Assembly: GCF_002179555.1 (NCBI RefSeq)
Contig: NZ_NHOU01000017.1
Coordinates: 1 to 64,000 of the forward strand
Direction: 5' to 3'
DNA length: 64,000 nucleotides
DNA from: Salinicola salarius
Lineage (GTDB): Bacteria > Pseudomonadota > Gammaproteobacteria > Pseudomonadales > Halomonadaceae
The position numbers were made by a program, and so were the translations under genes. Below are positions 25,574 to 34,615 of this stretch, piece by piece. Every line of letters begins with the position of its first letter. The first letter of the stretch is position 1. Under the pieces are notes generated by a model. The model ran no database searches. It was not told the DNA's origin and saw only the letters and a list, made by a program, of their open reading frames with translations.

Positions 25574-26698
25574 ATGCAGACGACGCGCTTTGCCATCGTC
25601 GGCGGTGGTCTCGGCGGCCTCTACGCCGCCTTCCTGCTGGAGCGGTTGGGCATTCGCGACTACATGCTGCTGGAAGCGCGGGACCGCCTGGGTGGCCGGA
25701 TCGCCTCGGCATCCTGGCACTCGGCTTTGGGGTCGGCCGGAGCCAACGATATCGATCGCTTCGACCTAGGCCCGGCCTGGTTCTGGCCTGACTTTCAGCC
25801 GCAGCTTGACCGGCTGATACGAGACCTTGGCCTGGCGCGCTTCGAGCAGCATGACGCTGGCGACATGCTGATAGAGCGCTCCCCCCATGGTCAGCCGATG
25901 CGGATACCCGGCGTCGCCAATGTGCCGGCCTCGATGCGTCTTGTCGGCAGCATGAGCTCGCTGACCGAGGCCCTGCATCGTCGTCTGGACGATACGCGAC
26001 TTTTCACCGGCCAAGCGGTGCGACGAATGCGTATCGACGGAGCGTTTGTCGAGCTGGAAAGCCTCGATGCCAGCGGGCACGCCACTCGCTGGCGTGCCGA
26101 GCATGTGCTGCTGGGGATACCGCCGCGCCTTATCCAAGAGGCCATCACATTCACGCCGCCCCTTCCGCCAACACTCCACCGACAGTGGCGCGATACGGCC
26201 ACCTGGATGGCGCCGCACGCCAAGTACCTGGTGCTCTTCGAGGCGCCGTTTTGGCGTGAGCAGGGCCTGTCTGGTGAAGCGCGCAGTGCGGGTGGCCCCT
26301 TGGGCGAGATCCATGATGCTTCCGTGCCCGGCGGACACGCCGCACTGTTCGGCTTCTTTGGTGTGCCGGCCAAGGCCCGCGGAAGCGTGCCCGAAATGAC
26401 GCTACGCGCCCACTGCCGTGAACAGCTCGTGCGCCTGTTCGGCCCTGAAGCGGCATCCCCCAGCCGGGAGATCATCAAGGACTGGGCGCGGGAGCCCTAC
26501 ACGACCACCGCCGGTGACCTGGAAGGCGATGGCCAGCATGTCGCCGCTCCTGCCGCCACACCGGCATCCGGCCCCTGGCAAGGCCGCCTGAGAGGTATCG
26601 CCAGCGAATGGTCAGCGCAGTTTCCCGGCTATGTCGCCGGCGCCATCGAGGCGGCGAGCCTCGGCGTGCAGGCAATCGCTGCTCCTGATAAGGAGTGA
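25574..26698 (+). CDS. FAD-dependent amine oxidase family protein
   Basis: 374 residues. The Rossmann FAD motif FAIVGGGLGGLYAAFLLERL is followed by LLEARDRLGGRI, diagnostic of the flavin monoamine oxidase superfamily. The C-terminal FAD-contact part (ASEWSAQFPGYVAGAIEAA) is present. Length is a little short for the family (about 430). The substrate cannot be inferred; the coupled bicupin gene is the only clue. Confidence 0.85.
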   Translation: MQTTRFAIVGGGLGGLYAAFLLERLGIRDYMLLEARDRLGGRIASASWHSALGSAGANDIDRFDLGPAWFWPDFQPQLDRLIRDLGLARFEQHDAGDMLIERSPHGQPMRIPGVANVPASMRLVGSMSSLTEALHRRLDDTRLFTGQAVRRMRIDGAFVELESLDASGHATRWRAEHVLLGIPPRLIQEAITFTPPLPPTLHRQWRDTATWMAPHAKYLVLFEAPFWREQGLSGEARSAGGPLGEIHDASVPGGHAALFGFFGVPAKARGSVPEMTLRAHCREQLVRLFGPEAASPSREIIKDWAREPYTTTAGDLEGDGQHVAAPAATPASGPWQGRLRGIASEWSAQFPGYVAGAIEAASLGVQAIAAPDKE

Positions 26699-26701
26699 GC
26701 C

Positions 26702-26947
26702 ATGAAGATGACGTATCGTGCCATGCAAGTCTCCGGCCTCGGCCTGCTGTACGGCGGAGTCTCGCTTCCGACAACGAACAGCAGGCCGGCTGGCGACAAA
26801 GCAGACAACCTGCACTTGGATGTGGGTATCGTGGGGTCGGCCTCCGGCGCATCTAGAGCAGTTCATTCGGGAGCGGGAACATGGAGCCGGCTACTCGCAA
26901 CACGAGTATTGCGTAAGCGATTCACTGAACAAGGGAGTACTGAGTGA
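26702..26947 (+). pseudogene. Possible remnant of a zinc alcohol dehydrogenase start
   Basis: Only the first residues (TYRAMQVS) resemble the N-terminus of zinc alcohol dehydrogenases. The rest of the 81-codon frame has no recognisable continuation in any of the three frames. It follows the amine oxidase stop by 3 bp. Weak evidence; it may be a chance open frame. Confidence 0.25.
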
Positions 26948-28518
26948 TGCGGAACATGATCGTCATAGGGCTCCTGGCCGCCAGTTCTGTCGCGGCCATG
27001 GCCGAAGAGCGCAAGCTAACCATCCTGCACACGAACGATTTTCATGGCCGGCTGGAGCCGTTCGAGGTCGCCCCCGGCAACGCCACCGCACAGACTGGCG
27101 ATCCGGGCCGGGCGTGGGTCGAATTCGGACATCGTGGCACGATCGGAGGATTCGCCTACCTTGCTGCCGAAGTAAAGAGATTCCGAGAAACGGCCGGTGC
27201 CGACCGTGTTCTCCTTCTGGATGCCGGAGATACGTTCAGCGACAGTTATGTTGGCAATGAGACTCGCGGCGCGGCATCGATCAAACTCATGAACACAATC
27301 GGCTATGATTTCATGGCTCTGGGGAATCATGATTTCGATTACGGGCTGGAACGGTCGCGCGAGCTTCAAGCACTAGCGGAATTTCCGGTGCGCGCCGCCA
27401 ACGTTCTCGAAGAGGGCGCTCCGGTCTTCGGTCGCCCGTGGGAAGTCTTCGTGCTCGATGGCGTCCGGGTTGCGGTCCTCGGTCTCGGTTACCACAACAC
27501 CGATCAGACAAGCGGTTTTGACAATATCGAGGGGTTGACGTTCACGGACGGGATTGAAGCCACGCGTGAAGTTCTCCCGGAACTGCGGGAGGCCGCCGAC
27601 ATCGTCGTCGTGATTTCGCATCAAGGCACGAAGACAGATCGACTGCTCGCCTCCAAGGTCGACGGGATCGACGTGATCGTGGGCGGCCATTCCCACGACA
27701 AGCTGGAGCCGCCAGAGAAAATCGGAGACACCTGGGTCGTCCAGGCTTTGTCCGACGCCGCGATGCTTGGAGAAACTCGCCTGATCGTCGACGAGTCGGG
27801 TAGCTTGGTTCGTGTCGAAGGCGCTGTTCATTCGCTCTGGAACGATCGTATAGAGCCGGATCCCACAGTGGGGAAAATGCTTGCAGAGCTTACACAACCC
27901 TTCGATGCAAAGCGCGACGAGGTGCTGACAACAAGCACCGATCGGATCGGACGGCAATACCGCAGTGAAAGTCCGTTCGACGTTTTGGTCGGTGATATCC
28001 TCAGGGAGCGCACCGGCGCTGATATCGCGATGATGCCTGGCGTTGGCTACGGGCTCTCCTTCGCCCCGGGCCCCGTGACACGCGATGCGCTCTATACGCT
28101 GATTCCGCACCCTGCAAAGATGGTGACGCTGGAGATGAGCGGAGCGGATATCGTTGCTGTTTTGGAGCAAAGCGCCACGAACCAGAATCCGGCCGATCCG
28201 CAGGACACTGTCGGCGGTCTCGTCCAGACCTCAAACCTCGCCTGGACGGCCGATCTGGGCCGTCCGGTCTGCGATCGCGTCAGTGACGTGACGATGGGCG
28301 GCGATCCGATCCGGCCAGACGCATGGTACAAGATCGCAACCAATTCGGGCATGGCGAATGGCCTGCATCGCTACGATTTTGCGGGAGCGCGCAACAAAGT
28401 CGTCCACGACATAACGGTCACACGAGTTGTCGAGGAGGCGTTCGCGGACAGAGATGTGATCTCGGCTCCGCAGCCGACAGGCGTCCGAATCATACCTCCT
28501 GCGGAGAACCACCCTTAA
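26947..28518 (+). CDS. Periplasmic 5'-nucleotidase / metallophosphatase (UshA family)
   Basis: 523 residues from the ATG at 26947 (AGGGAG upstream; a GTG one codon earlier is possible). Signal peptide to about residue 20, then a calcineurin-like domain with LHTNDFHGRLEP, DAGDTFSD, GNHDFDYG, ISHQGTKTD and GGHSHDKL, and a C-terminal 5'-nucleotidase substrate domain. It cleaves nucleotides or other phosphoesters in the periplasm. SoxB, a thiosulfate enzyme, shares this fold, but the metal-site motifs here are those of 5'-nucleotidases. Its base usage looks less GC-extreme than its neighbours, so it may be acquired. Confidence 0.87.
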   Translation: MRNMIVIGLLAASSVAAMAEERKLTILHTNDFHGRLEPFEVAPGNATAQTGDPGRAWVEFGHRGTIGGFAYLAAEVKRFRETAGADRVLLLDAGDTFSDSYVGNETRGAASIKLMNTIGYDFMALGNHDFDYGLERSRELQALAEFPVRAANVLEEGAPVFGRPWEVFVLDGVRVAVLGLGYHNTDQTSGFDNIEGLTFTDGIEATREVLPELREAADIVVVISHQGTKTDRLLASKVDGIDVIVGGHSHDKLEPPEKIGDTWVVQALSDAAMLGETRLIVDESGSLVRVEGAVHSLWNDRIEPDPTVGKMLAELTQPFDAKRDEVLTTSTDRIGRQYRSESPFDVLVGDILRERTGADIAMMPGVGYGLSFAPGPVTRDALYTLIPHPAKMVTLEMSGADIVAVLEQSATNQNPADPQDTVGGLVQTSNLAWTADLGRPVCDRVSDVTMGGDPIRPDAWYKIATNSGMANGLHRYDFAGARNKVVHDITVTRVVEEAFADRDVISAPQPTGVRIIPPAENHP

Positions 28519-28631
28519 GGCAGGCTCAAGAGCGGAAGCACAGATATCGTTCTGTTCTTGTCAATTCTCATCTTGGTTAGCTGACTGGTTCGTCGAGGTG
28601 TATACACCCGTCGCTTCCCCTTTAGCCCGCT

Positions 28632-28730
28632 AGAGCCTGTTATTAACCCGTACATTTTCTGATCACCCTGCTGCTGCCAGGGCCTTGAGCGAGGTTGGCA
28701 GCAGCAGGCAGACAAAGGCAATGAAGTGAT
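28632..28730 (-). mobile_element. Possible 3' end of a lost insertion sequence
   Basis: On the minus strand a short hydrophobic frame (HFIAFVCLLLPTSLKALAAA) stops and is followed by a sequence ending AACAGGCTC at 28632, resembling the transposase end and terminus of IS5-like elements. An inverted repeat TGCTGCTGCCA/TGGCAGCAGCA (28669-28706) lies inside. It sits exactly at the left edge of the duplicated sulP segment, which would make it a plausible breakpoint. Low confidence. Confidence 0.3.
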
Positions 28731-29216
28731 AGCACCAGCCGGCCACACAGCGCGGAGGTGGGTCGCATTCCCGGCACCGAGCATTTTCGCAACGTCCGCC
28801 GCCACGCCGTGGAAACCGATGCCGGGGTCGCCATTCTGCGCGTCGACGAGAGTCTCTATTTCGCCAACGTCCGCCACCTGGAAGACCTGGTCACGGCAGT
28901 GGTCTCTCGCGATCCCCGCCTCGGGATCTGGTACTAGCCTGCCAGGCGATCAATGTCATCGACGCCACGGCGCTGGAGAGTCTCGAGGGGCTCAATCGGC
29001 GTCTGCGAGACAAGCGTATCGGGCTGCACCTGGCCGAAGTGAAAGGGCCGGTGATGGATCGACTAAGACGTACCGAACTGCTCGAAACGCTCAATGGCCG
29101 CGTCTTCCTGAGCACCTTCGATGCCTGGTGTGAGCTGCATGGCCGCGGCTCGGCTCCGCTGAGCCATCCCTGCATCGAATCACCGATACCCGGTCATTCG
29201 GTGACCGCCGGTTGAA
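28731..29216 (+). pseudogene. Duplicated 3' end (STAS part) of the SulP permease, decayed
   Basis: Nearly base-for-base copy of 19823-20307. It starts abruptly within the last TM-STAS linker, has no membrane domain, and a one-base deletion near 28914-28922 shifts the frame into TAG at 28935-28937. The remaining part still reads like the STAS domain in the original frame. Confidence 0.9.
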
Positions 29217-29236
29217 GACATCAGCGTTACCGCCAA

Positions 29237-29379
29237 GGAAACGCTGAATAAATCGGCGAGCAGAGTGAAGCGCAAGGCGCACGGAACACAGAAGGCGAGA
29301 CATAACATGTCGTTAGGCGAGTCTTCGAGTACCGCGCAACGCAGCGATTCGCCTGCGCAGACATTTATGCAGTGTTTCC
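29237..29379. mobile_element. MITE-like element, 143 bp, inserted in the duplicated segment
   Basis: Comparison with the first copy (20307-20345) shows a 143-bp insertion. Its ends are inverted repeats: GGAAACGCTGAATAAAT on the left and, in reverse complement, GGAAACACTGCATAAAT on the right. It encodes no protein. The flanks CCAA and CTAA could be an imperfect 4-bp target duplication. Such elements are mobilised in trans by a full-length IS with the same ends, none of which is in this window. Confidence 0.75.
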
Positions 29380-29403
29380 CTAACCGAGCAAGACGAGGAA
29401 ATC

Positions 29404-29844
29404 ATGGATATAAAATCACTTAATGTTCGATTGAGCGTCACGGCGCAGCCCCGGCTCGATGAGCTCGAGCAACTCGCTGCCCAAGGGTTTGGCATGATTC
29501 TCTCCAACCGCCCACGGGGCGAGAGCGAGGACTAGCCGGATCCTGATGCTCTGAAAGGCAAGGCAGAATCTTTGGGTATGGTCTGGCATCAGGTCCCGGT
29601 CAAACCGGGTGAATATTCTCAGGCTGATATCGAGGAGTTCGAGTACATCCTGAGTAACTCTCATGGACCCATTCTTGGTTTCTGTCGCTCGGGTAAGCGC
29701 GTGGCGCATCTTTGGGCTCTGTCACAGGCAGCGCATCGCCCCGTCCCTGAGCTCATTGAGGCTGCACAATCCGCCGGTTATGATCTTGAGCCCCTGCGTG
29801 AGCGTCTCGAGCAGCAGGCAAGCCAGGCGGTCCGAAGGAGCTGA
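29404..29844 (+). pseudogene. Second DUF442 gene with an in-frame nonsense codon
   Basis: Paralogue of 20345-20785 with the same start (MDIKSLNVRLSVTAQPRLDE). Codon 44, CAG in the intact copy, is TAG at 29533-29535. Downstream the frame is fully open and keeps LGFCRSGKRVAHLWAL, so apart from the nonsense mutation the gene is intact. Translation could restart at ATG 29572, but without the N-terminus. Confidence 0.9.
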
Positions 29845-29914
29845 TCAGTATGTGACGTCGGCGCGGCCGAGCATTCGGCAACAGCCGGTTGACGACACTG
29901 GCAAGGGACACGAG

Positions 29915-30373
29915 ATGGAAACGATGAGTGCGTTGCAGGGGTTGCTGGGTGGGGTCCTGATCGGACTTTCTGCCACCCTGTTGATGGGGTTATTAGGGCG
30001 AATTGCCGGGGTCGGCGGGATTCTCTCCGGGCTGCTTTTCGAACGTGGTGGGGATAGGCCCTGGCGCTTAGCGTTTCTGCTGGGCATCGTCTCGGGGCCG
30101 GGGTTATTGATTCTGTCCGGCCTGGACTGGAGCAATGTGGCAGGCGACAGCGGGGCGGTGGTCGGTGCCCCGGCAAGTGGGCTGGCGGCGATGTTGATCG
30201 CCGGCCTGCTGGTCGGGCTGGGCACCGGTCTGGGTAGCGGTTGCACCAGCGGGCACGGGGTCTGCGGGCTGGCGCGGCTTTCGCCTCGGTCGATGGCCGC
30301 GACGCTCGTCTTCGTGCTGGTCGCCATGCTGACGGTGTTCGTCTCGCGGCACATGCTGGGGGGCTCGGTATGA
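29915..30373 (+). CDS. YeeE/YedE (DUF395) transporter half, second copy
   Basis: 152 residues from the ATG at 29915. Same architecture as 20895-21362, with GSGCTSGHGVCGLARLSPRS conserved exactly, but clearly diverged elsewhere (GLDWSNVAGDSGAVVG). It remains intact although the two upstream genes of this copy are broken, which points to selection on the transporter pair. Confidence 0.9.
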   Translation: METMSALQGLLGGVLIGLSATLLMGLLGRIAGVGGILSGLLFERGGDRPWRLAFLLGIVSGPGLLILSGLDWSNVAGDSGAVVGAPASGLAAMLIAGLLVGLGTGLGSGCTSGHGVCGLARLSPRSMAATLVFVLVAMLTVFVSRHMLGGSV

Positions 30374-30783
30374 AAGCGCTGGCGGGGTATCTGGCCGGGC
30401 TGCTGTTCGGGCTCGGTCTGGCGGTCAGCGGCATGACCGATCCGGCACGGGTCATCGGCTTCCTCGACGTGGCCGGCGCTTGGGATCCGACCCTGATCTT
30501 CGTGCTGGGTGGCGCCGTCGTCACCACTTTCATCGGTTATCGATTGGTCTGGCGGCGGCAGGCGCCGGTGCTGGACGTGCGCTTTCAGCTACCCACGCGC
30601 CGCGATCTCGACGGCCGGCTGCTGGGCGGTGCGGCGCTTTTCGGCATCGGCTGGGGGCTGACCGGTTACTGCCCGGGGCCGGCGGTCGCCTCGCTGCCGG
30701 GGCTGAGCTGGCCGCTGGCGCTGTTCCTGATCGCCATGGTGGCTGGGTGGTGGCTGGCCCGTCGGTTCTCGCCCGCTCACTGA
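30370..30783 (+). CDS. DUF6691 YeeE/YedE partner half, second copy
   Basis: 137 residues, ATG overlapping the preceding TGA by 4 bp. Motifs GLGLAVSGMTDPARVIGFLD, GGAVVTTFIGYRLVWRR and GYCPGPAVASLPG match the paralogue at 21359-21805. Together with the previous gene it forms a second complete split transporter for thiosulfate or a related sulfur compound. Confidence 0.9.
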   Translation: MKALAGYLAGLLFGLGLAVSGMTDPARVIGFLDVAGAWDPTLIFVLGGAVVTTFIGYRLVWRRQAPVLDVRFQLPTRRDLDGRLLGGAALFGIGWGLTGYCPGPAVASLPGLSWPLALFLIAMVAGWWLARRFSPAH

Positions 30784-30876
30784 GGGGCGAACTCATCCTG
30801 GCCTCATCGGCGCCTGCCAGACTGCGGCGGGCATGAGCGGGTGTGAGGCAACGGACGATAAAGCGGGGAGAGAGAA

Positions 30877-31572
30877 ATGCGCGTGCTGCTCGTCGAGGAT
30901 GATGCCCCGGTGGCGGCAGGCATCGAAGCGGGGCTGGCGCTGAGCGACTTCGTCGTCGATATCGTGACCACGCTGGACGGCGCACGCGGGGCGTTGTCCG
31001 CGATCGACTACGATGCCGCGGTGCTCGATCGCCGTTTGCCCGACGGCGATGGTCTGACGCTGTTGCAACAGTGGCGTCGTGCGGGTATTGCCATGCCAGT
31101 ACTGATGCTGACGGCGAGAGACGCCGTTGCCAGTCGTGTCGAAGGGCTTCAGGGCGGGGCCGACGATTATCTGGTCAAACCGTTCGATCTGGATGAGTTG
31201 ACGGCAAGGCTGCAGGCGCTGTTGCGCCGCAGCGCCGGGCAGGTCGACCGCTCCCTTCGCCACGGGCGCCTGGCGCTGGACCCCGTCGCTCGCAGCGTGA
31301 CGTTGGATGGCGCACCGGTGGCGCTGGTGCGTCGCGAGCTGATGCTGCTGGAGGCGCTGATGCGCGCGCGTGGGCGGATCCTGAGCGCCGACCAGTTGAA
31401 GGACCGCCTTTACGGCATCGATGACGAGATCGAGAGCAACGCCCTCAACGTGCATATCTACCAGTTGCGTCGCAAGCTGGGACGCGAAGTGATCGAGACG
31501 GTCCGGGGCGTCGGCTACCGTCTCGGCGCGTTTCCCGCCGACGAGCGATTTCATGGCGACATACCCTCATGA
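30877..31572 (+). CDS. OmpR-family response regulator
   Basis: 231 residues: receiver domain with MRVLLVEDDA, Asp51 (AVLDRRLPDGDG) and DDYLVKPFDLDEL, then a winged helix (VRRELMLLEALMRA, NVHIYQLRRKLG, RGVGYRLG). QseB/TctD-like. GGGGAGAG precedes the ATG. Its TGA overlaps the ATG of the kinase. It lies between the second sulfur transporter and the Dsb genes; its target is not evident. Confidence 0.92.
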   Translation: MRVLLVEDDAPVAAGIEAGLALSDFVVDIVTTLDGARGALSAIDYDAAVLDRRLPDGDGLTLLQQWRRAGIAMPVLMLTARDAVASRVEGLQGGADDYLVKPFDLDELTARLQALLRRSAGQVDRSLRHGRLALDPVARSVTLDGAPVALVRRELMLLEALMRARGRILSADQLKDRLYGIDDEIESNALNVHIYQLRRKLGREVIETVRGVGYRLGAFPADERFHGDIPS

Positions 31573-32873
31573 GCCTTCGGCTGCGTCTCGTCGCCACGCT
31601 CGGGATCACGCTGATGCTGCTGTGGGGGCTGACGGCGGCGTGGTCGATGCGCGATCTCTCGAGCCAGCTCGAACGTTCGCTGGATCAGCGTCTGGCTCAG
31701 TCGGCGCGAATGGTGGCCGGCCTGCTCGATCGCGTGCCGGCGGCGGCCTGGGATGGAGAAGTGGGCGAGACGTCGACCATCCCTGCGCTCGAGGGCGTCG
31801 CCTGCCGCGTATCGTCGCTGCGCGGGCAGGTGGTGGCGGGTACGCACCCTGAAATGAACGATGTTCTCGCAGTCGATGACGAAGGCTACAGCTACCGCGA
31901 TCACAACGGCCAGCGCTGGCGCGTCTATACCCTGGTCGACGACGACAGGCGAATCACCGTGGCGGATCGCCTGCGGGAGCGGGAGTCGTTGCTGGCCCAG
32001 GTACGCCGTGCGGCGTTCTATCCCTTTCTACTCGCTTCGATCGGCAGTCTGATCGCGCTGTGGTGGGGCGTGACCCGGGGTCTGTCGCCGCTGTCGAGGC
32101 TGCAGCGGCGCCTGATGTCACGCGATCACGACGATCTCTCGGCACTGCCGATCCGCGGTTTGCCGGGGGAAATTCGCCCACTGATCGATGGATTCAACAC
32201 CCTGCTTGCGCGCACCCGGCGCATGCTGGAGTTGGAGCAGCGCTTTACCGACGATGCCGCGCATGAGCTGCGCACGCCGCTGACCGCGATTCGGACCCAT
32301 CTTCAGATCGCGCGACGCGTCGACGGCGATCCCCACCAACAGGCGATGCAGCAGGCGGAGGCGGGGGTGGCGCGGCTGACGAAGACGCTCGACCAGTTGC
32401 TGTTGTTGGCACGCATGGAAAGCGAGGAGGTCGCGCAGGGGAGTGTCGACCCCACGCGGCTGGGAGAGGCCCTGGAGGCCGCGATGGTGGAGACCGGCAG
32501 TCGTGAACGGTGCCACTGGCGCGCATCAGTCGACCGACTTCATGTCGCGCTATCCGGGGAGTTGCTGGTGATTGCGCTGCGCAATCTGCTCGAGAATGCC
32601 ATGCGGCACGGTTTGCCTGACACCCCGATCGAGATTGAAGCGCAGCGGATGAACGGCTTGGCCGTGATCGACATCGTCAACCAGGGCGAAACCATTCCGC
32701 CCGAGCAGATCGCCCGCCTGACGGAGCGTTTTCATCGCGGCAATCATCCGCAGGGCAGCGGCCTGGGGTTATCCATCGTCGAGACGATCGCCACCCGGGC
32801 CGGCGGGAGCCTGCGGCTCGCCTCCGGCGACGGTATCGGGCTGCGCGTCACCCTCTCGCTGCCCCTGGCCTGA
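31569..32873 (+). CDS. Sensor histidine kinase (QseC/TctE-like)
   Basis: 434 residues. TM1 near residues 8-28, a periplasmic region of about 120 residues, TM2 (FYPFLLASIGSLIALWWGV), HAMP, phospho-acceptor HELRTPLTAI, and ATPase motifs (LLENAMRHG, GSGLGLSIVETIA). The G1 box DIVNQGETI is shortened compared with the usual DxGxG. Partner of the preceding regulator, translationally coupled by an ATGA overlap. Confidence 0.9.
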   Translation: MSLRLRLVATLGITLMLLWGLTAAWSMRDLSSQLERSLDQRLAQSARMVAGLLDRVPAAAWDGEVGETSTIPALEGVACRVSSLRGQVVAGTHPEMNDVLAVDDEGYSYRDHNGQRWRVYTLVDDDRRITVADRLRERESLLAQVRRAAFYPFLLASIGSLIALWWGVTRGLSPLSRLQRRLMSRDHDDLSALPIRGLPGEIRPLIDGFNTLLARTRRMLELEQRFTDDAAHELRTPLTAIRTHLQIARRVDGDPHQQAMQQAEAGVARLTKTLDQLLLLARMESEEVAQGSVDPTRLGEALEAAMVETGSRERCHWRASVDRLHVALSGELLVIALRNLLENAMRHGLPDTPIEIEAQRMNGLAVIDIVNQGETIPPEQIARLTERFHRGNHPQGSGLGLSIVETIATRAGGSLRLASGDGIGLRVTLSLPLA

Positions 32874-32889
32874 TTCGCCAGAGGCATAT

Positions 32890-32931
32890 GAGCAAGGATG
32901 GGTGAGCAGGAGGTGGATAAGCAGGGGTGGA
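32890..32931. repeat. 14-bp tandem repeat, three copies, between convergent genes
   Basis: Units 32890-32903 (GAGCAAGGATGGGT), 32904-32917 (GAGCAGGAGGTGGA) and 32918-32931 (TAAGCAGGGGTGGA), degenerate but with constant 14-bp period, 17 bp after the kinase stop. Confidence 0.7.
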
Positions 32932-32940
32932 CAGGAAAGC

Positions 32941-33723
32941 TCAGGGCGAGTCGCTACCCATGATGGAGTGCAGCTTGTCCGGGGTGGGCGCGCCCATGAC
33001 CTTGTGCACCTCGCCATCGTCGTCCTGATAGAAAATCACCGGTGTGGCATAGAGCTGGGCGTCGCGCATCACTTGCGTATTGTCGGCGACCCACTGCTCG
33101 CTCTGATCGGTTCCCTCGCTGTCCGGCATGGCGCCGGTGCGATAGTGTTCGGCGATCGCGGCGCTGGGATCGTCTGCAGCTAGAATCGCGGCGGCTTTCT
33201 CGGGGCTGTCCGCCTTCAGAATCCCCACCATCAGGTGACGAATCTGGACATCACCGTTTTCGACCCAAGGCTGAGCGTCCTGCCAGAACTTGCGGCAGTA
33301 GGGGCAGTTGGGATCGCTGAAGGTGTAGACCACTCGCGATGCATCGGTATCTCCCTCGCGAACCCAGTGATGATCCGCCATCGTCTTCCATAGCTCGGCA
33401 TTCTTGGGCCCATCAACGAGCTGTGCCAGCGGCTCGGCGGAGACATCTCTGCCTTGGGAGTCGATCAGCGTGCCGACGACGGCATGCTCGCCGTCCGGCG
33501 TCAGATAGGCCGCAACGGACTGACCGCGCACGCTGGCGGCGTAACCCTTGAGCCCGCCGGGGGCATCGAATTCACCATGAATGGTGAGGCCCTGCTGCTC
33601 GAGTGTCTGAATCGGCGCGGGCCAGTCGTCGGCGGCGGCGGGCAGGCTTGCCGCCAGGGCAATACCGGCGGCCAATGGCAGCGCGAGCCGTAGTGGCATC
33701 ATTCGGGGGGCGCGATTGTGCAT
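32941..33723 (-). CDS. dsbG: DsbG-like periplasmic disulfide isomerase
   Basis: 260 residues from the ATG at 33723, which has GGAGA eight bases upstream (an ATG at 33738 has none). Signal peptide to about residue 31 (ASLPAAADD), N-terminal dimerisation domain, then a thioredoxin fold with active site DPNCPYCRKFW and the cis-proline region YATPVIFYQ. DsbG protects and repairs periplasmic cysteines. Last gene of the dsbD-tlpA-dsbG operon. Confidence 0.9.
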   Translation of the reverse strand: MHNRAPRMMPLRLALPLAAGIALAASLPAAADDWPAPIQTLEQQGLTIHGEFDAPGGLKGYAASVRGQSVAAYLTPDGEHAVVGTLIDSQGRDVSAEPLAQLVDGPKNAELWKTMADHHWVREGDTDASRVVYTFSDPNCPYCRKFWQDAQPWVENGDVQIRHLMVGILKADSPEKAAAILAADDPSAAIAEHYRTGAMPDSEGTDQSEQWVADNTQVMRDAQLYATPVIFYQDDDGEVHKVMGAPTPDKLHSIMGSDSP

Positions 33724-33788
33724 CGTTATCGTCTCCATCTTTGAAGGTTGAGTGAAGCTTAGTGATTGAAAGTCGAAGAATTGAAAAC

Positions 33789-34613
33789 TCAGGGTTCGAA
33801 ACGCTCGAGACTGCGATCGAGCGTGGCACGGGAAAGCTCACCGAAGTGGGTATCGACGAGCTGGCCGTCGGCGTCGTAGTAGAGGGTGGTCGGCATGGCC
33901 ATGGCCCCCACTTCCCGACCGAAGGTCATGTCCGGATCGCGATAGAGATGATCGAGCGAGAGGGACTCTCGTTGCAGAAACGTCTCGACGGCGTCGACGC
34001 TCTCGCCCTGGTTGACGAATACGAACGACACGTCGTCCCGCGCCTGCTGGGCCTGTTCCAGCATCGGCATCTCGCGACGACAGGGCGGACACCAGCTCGC
34101 CCAGAGATTGACCACCATGGGCCGGTCGGCTTCCTGCAGCACGGCGGGCAGGGCCACCGGTGACCCATCGAGAGCCGCCAACGGGATCGAGGGCAGGCTC
34201 GCGCCGCGGGGCGCCATCAGCGCCAGGGTGCCGGCCGTCATCGACCACGCCAATGCACCCGCTAGCACCGCTGTACCCAACGGGCGGCGCATGGCCGGCT
34301 GCCGCCAGAAACGCCAGGCCAGATAGACGAAAGCGATAGCCAGCCCCGCCAGCGGCTCGAACCCGCGATCCCGGATGTCGAGCCAGGACCAGAACGTGTC
34401 GTAGCTCTGCCAGTAGCGGGCCACGAAAACGACACGTGCGCCGATCACGCCGATCAGCAACGCATTGAACAGCAGATCGCCGACGCTGACCTGTCGACGA
34501 CGGCCCACCCAGGCACCCACGATCAGGGCGACGATCATGGCCAGGGCCAGCAGAAGCTGCCCCAGACTCACGCCCAGGGGTCCCAGGGCGATACTGCGAT
34601 CGAGCGGATTCAT
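33789..34613 (-). CDS. TlpA-like thioredoxin with an N-terminal membrane domain
   Basis: 274 residues. Residues about 1-130 form four hydrophobic helices; GARVVFVARYWQSY resembles a segment of the prolipoprotein diacylglyceryl transferase (Lgt) family, without its full catalytic set. Residues 140-274 are a TlpA/ResA thioredoxin domain with NLWASWCPPCRREMPMLEQA and GAMAMPTTLYYDADG. It is probably anchored in the inner membrane with the thioredoxin domain in the periplasm, reduced by the DsbD encoded 2 bp upstream. Confidence 0.85.
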   Translation of the reverse strand: MNPLDRSIALGPLGVSLGQLLLALAMIVALIVGAWVGRRRQVSVGDLLFNALLIGVIGARVVFVARYWQSYDTFWSWLDIRDRGFEPLAGLAIAFVYLAWRFWRQPAMRRPLGTAVLAGALAWSMTAGTLALMAPRGASLPSIPLAALDGSPVALPAVLQEADRPMVVNLWASWCPPCRREMPMLEQAQQARDDVSFVFVNQGESVDAVETFLQRESLSLDHLYRDPDMTFGREVGAMAMPTTLYYDADGQLVDTHFGELSRATLDRSLERFEP

Positions 34614-34615
34614 GG

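Noticed and set aside
26947-28518. SoxB thiosulfohydrolase, tempting because of the sulfur genes nearby
   Set aside because: The motifs LHTNDFHGRLEP and GNHDFDYG are those of 5'-nucleotidases, SoxB-specific stretches are missing, and no soxAXYZ genes are present.
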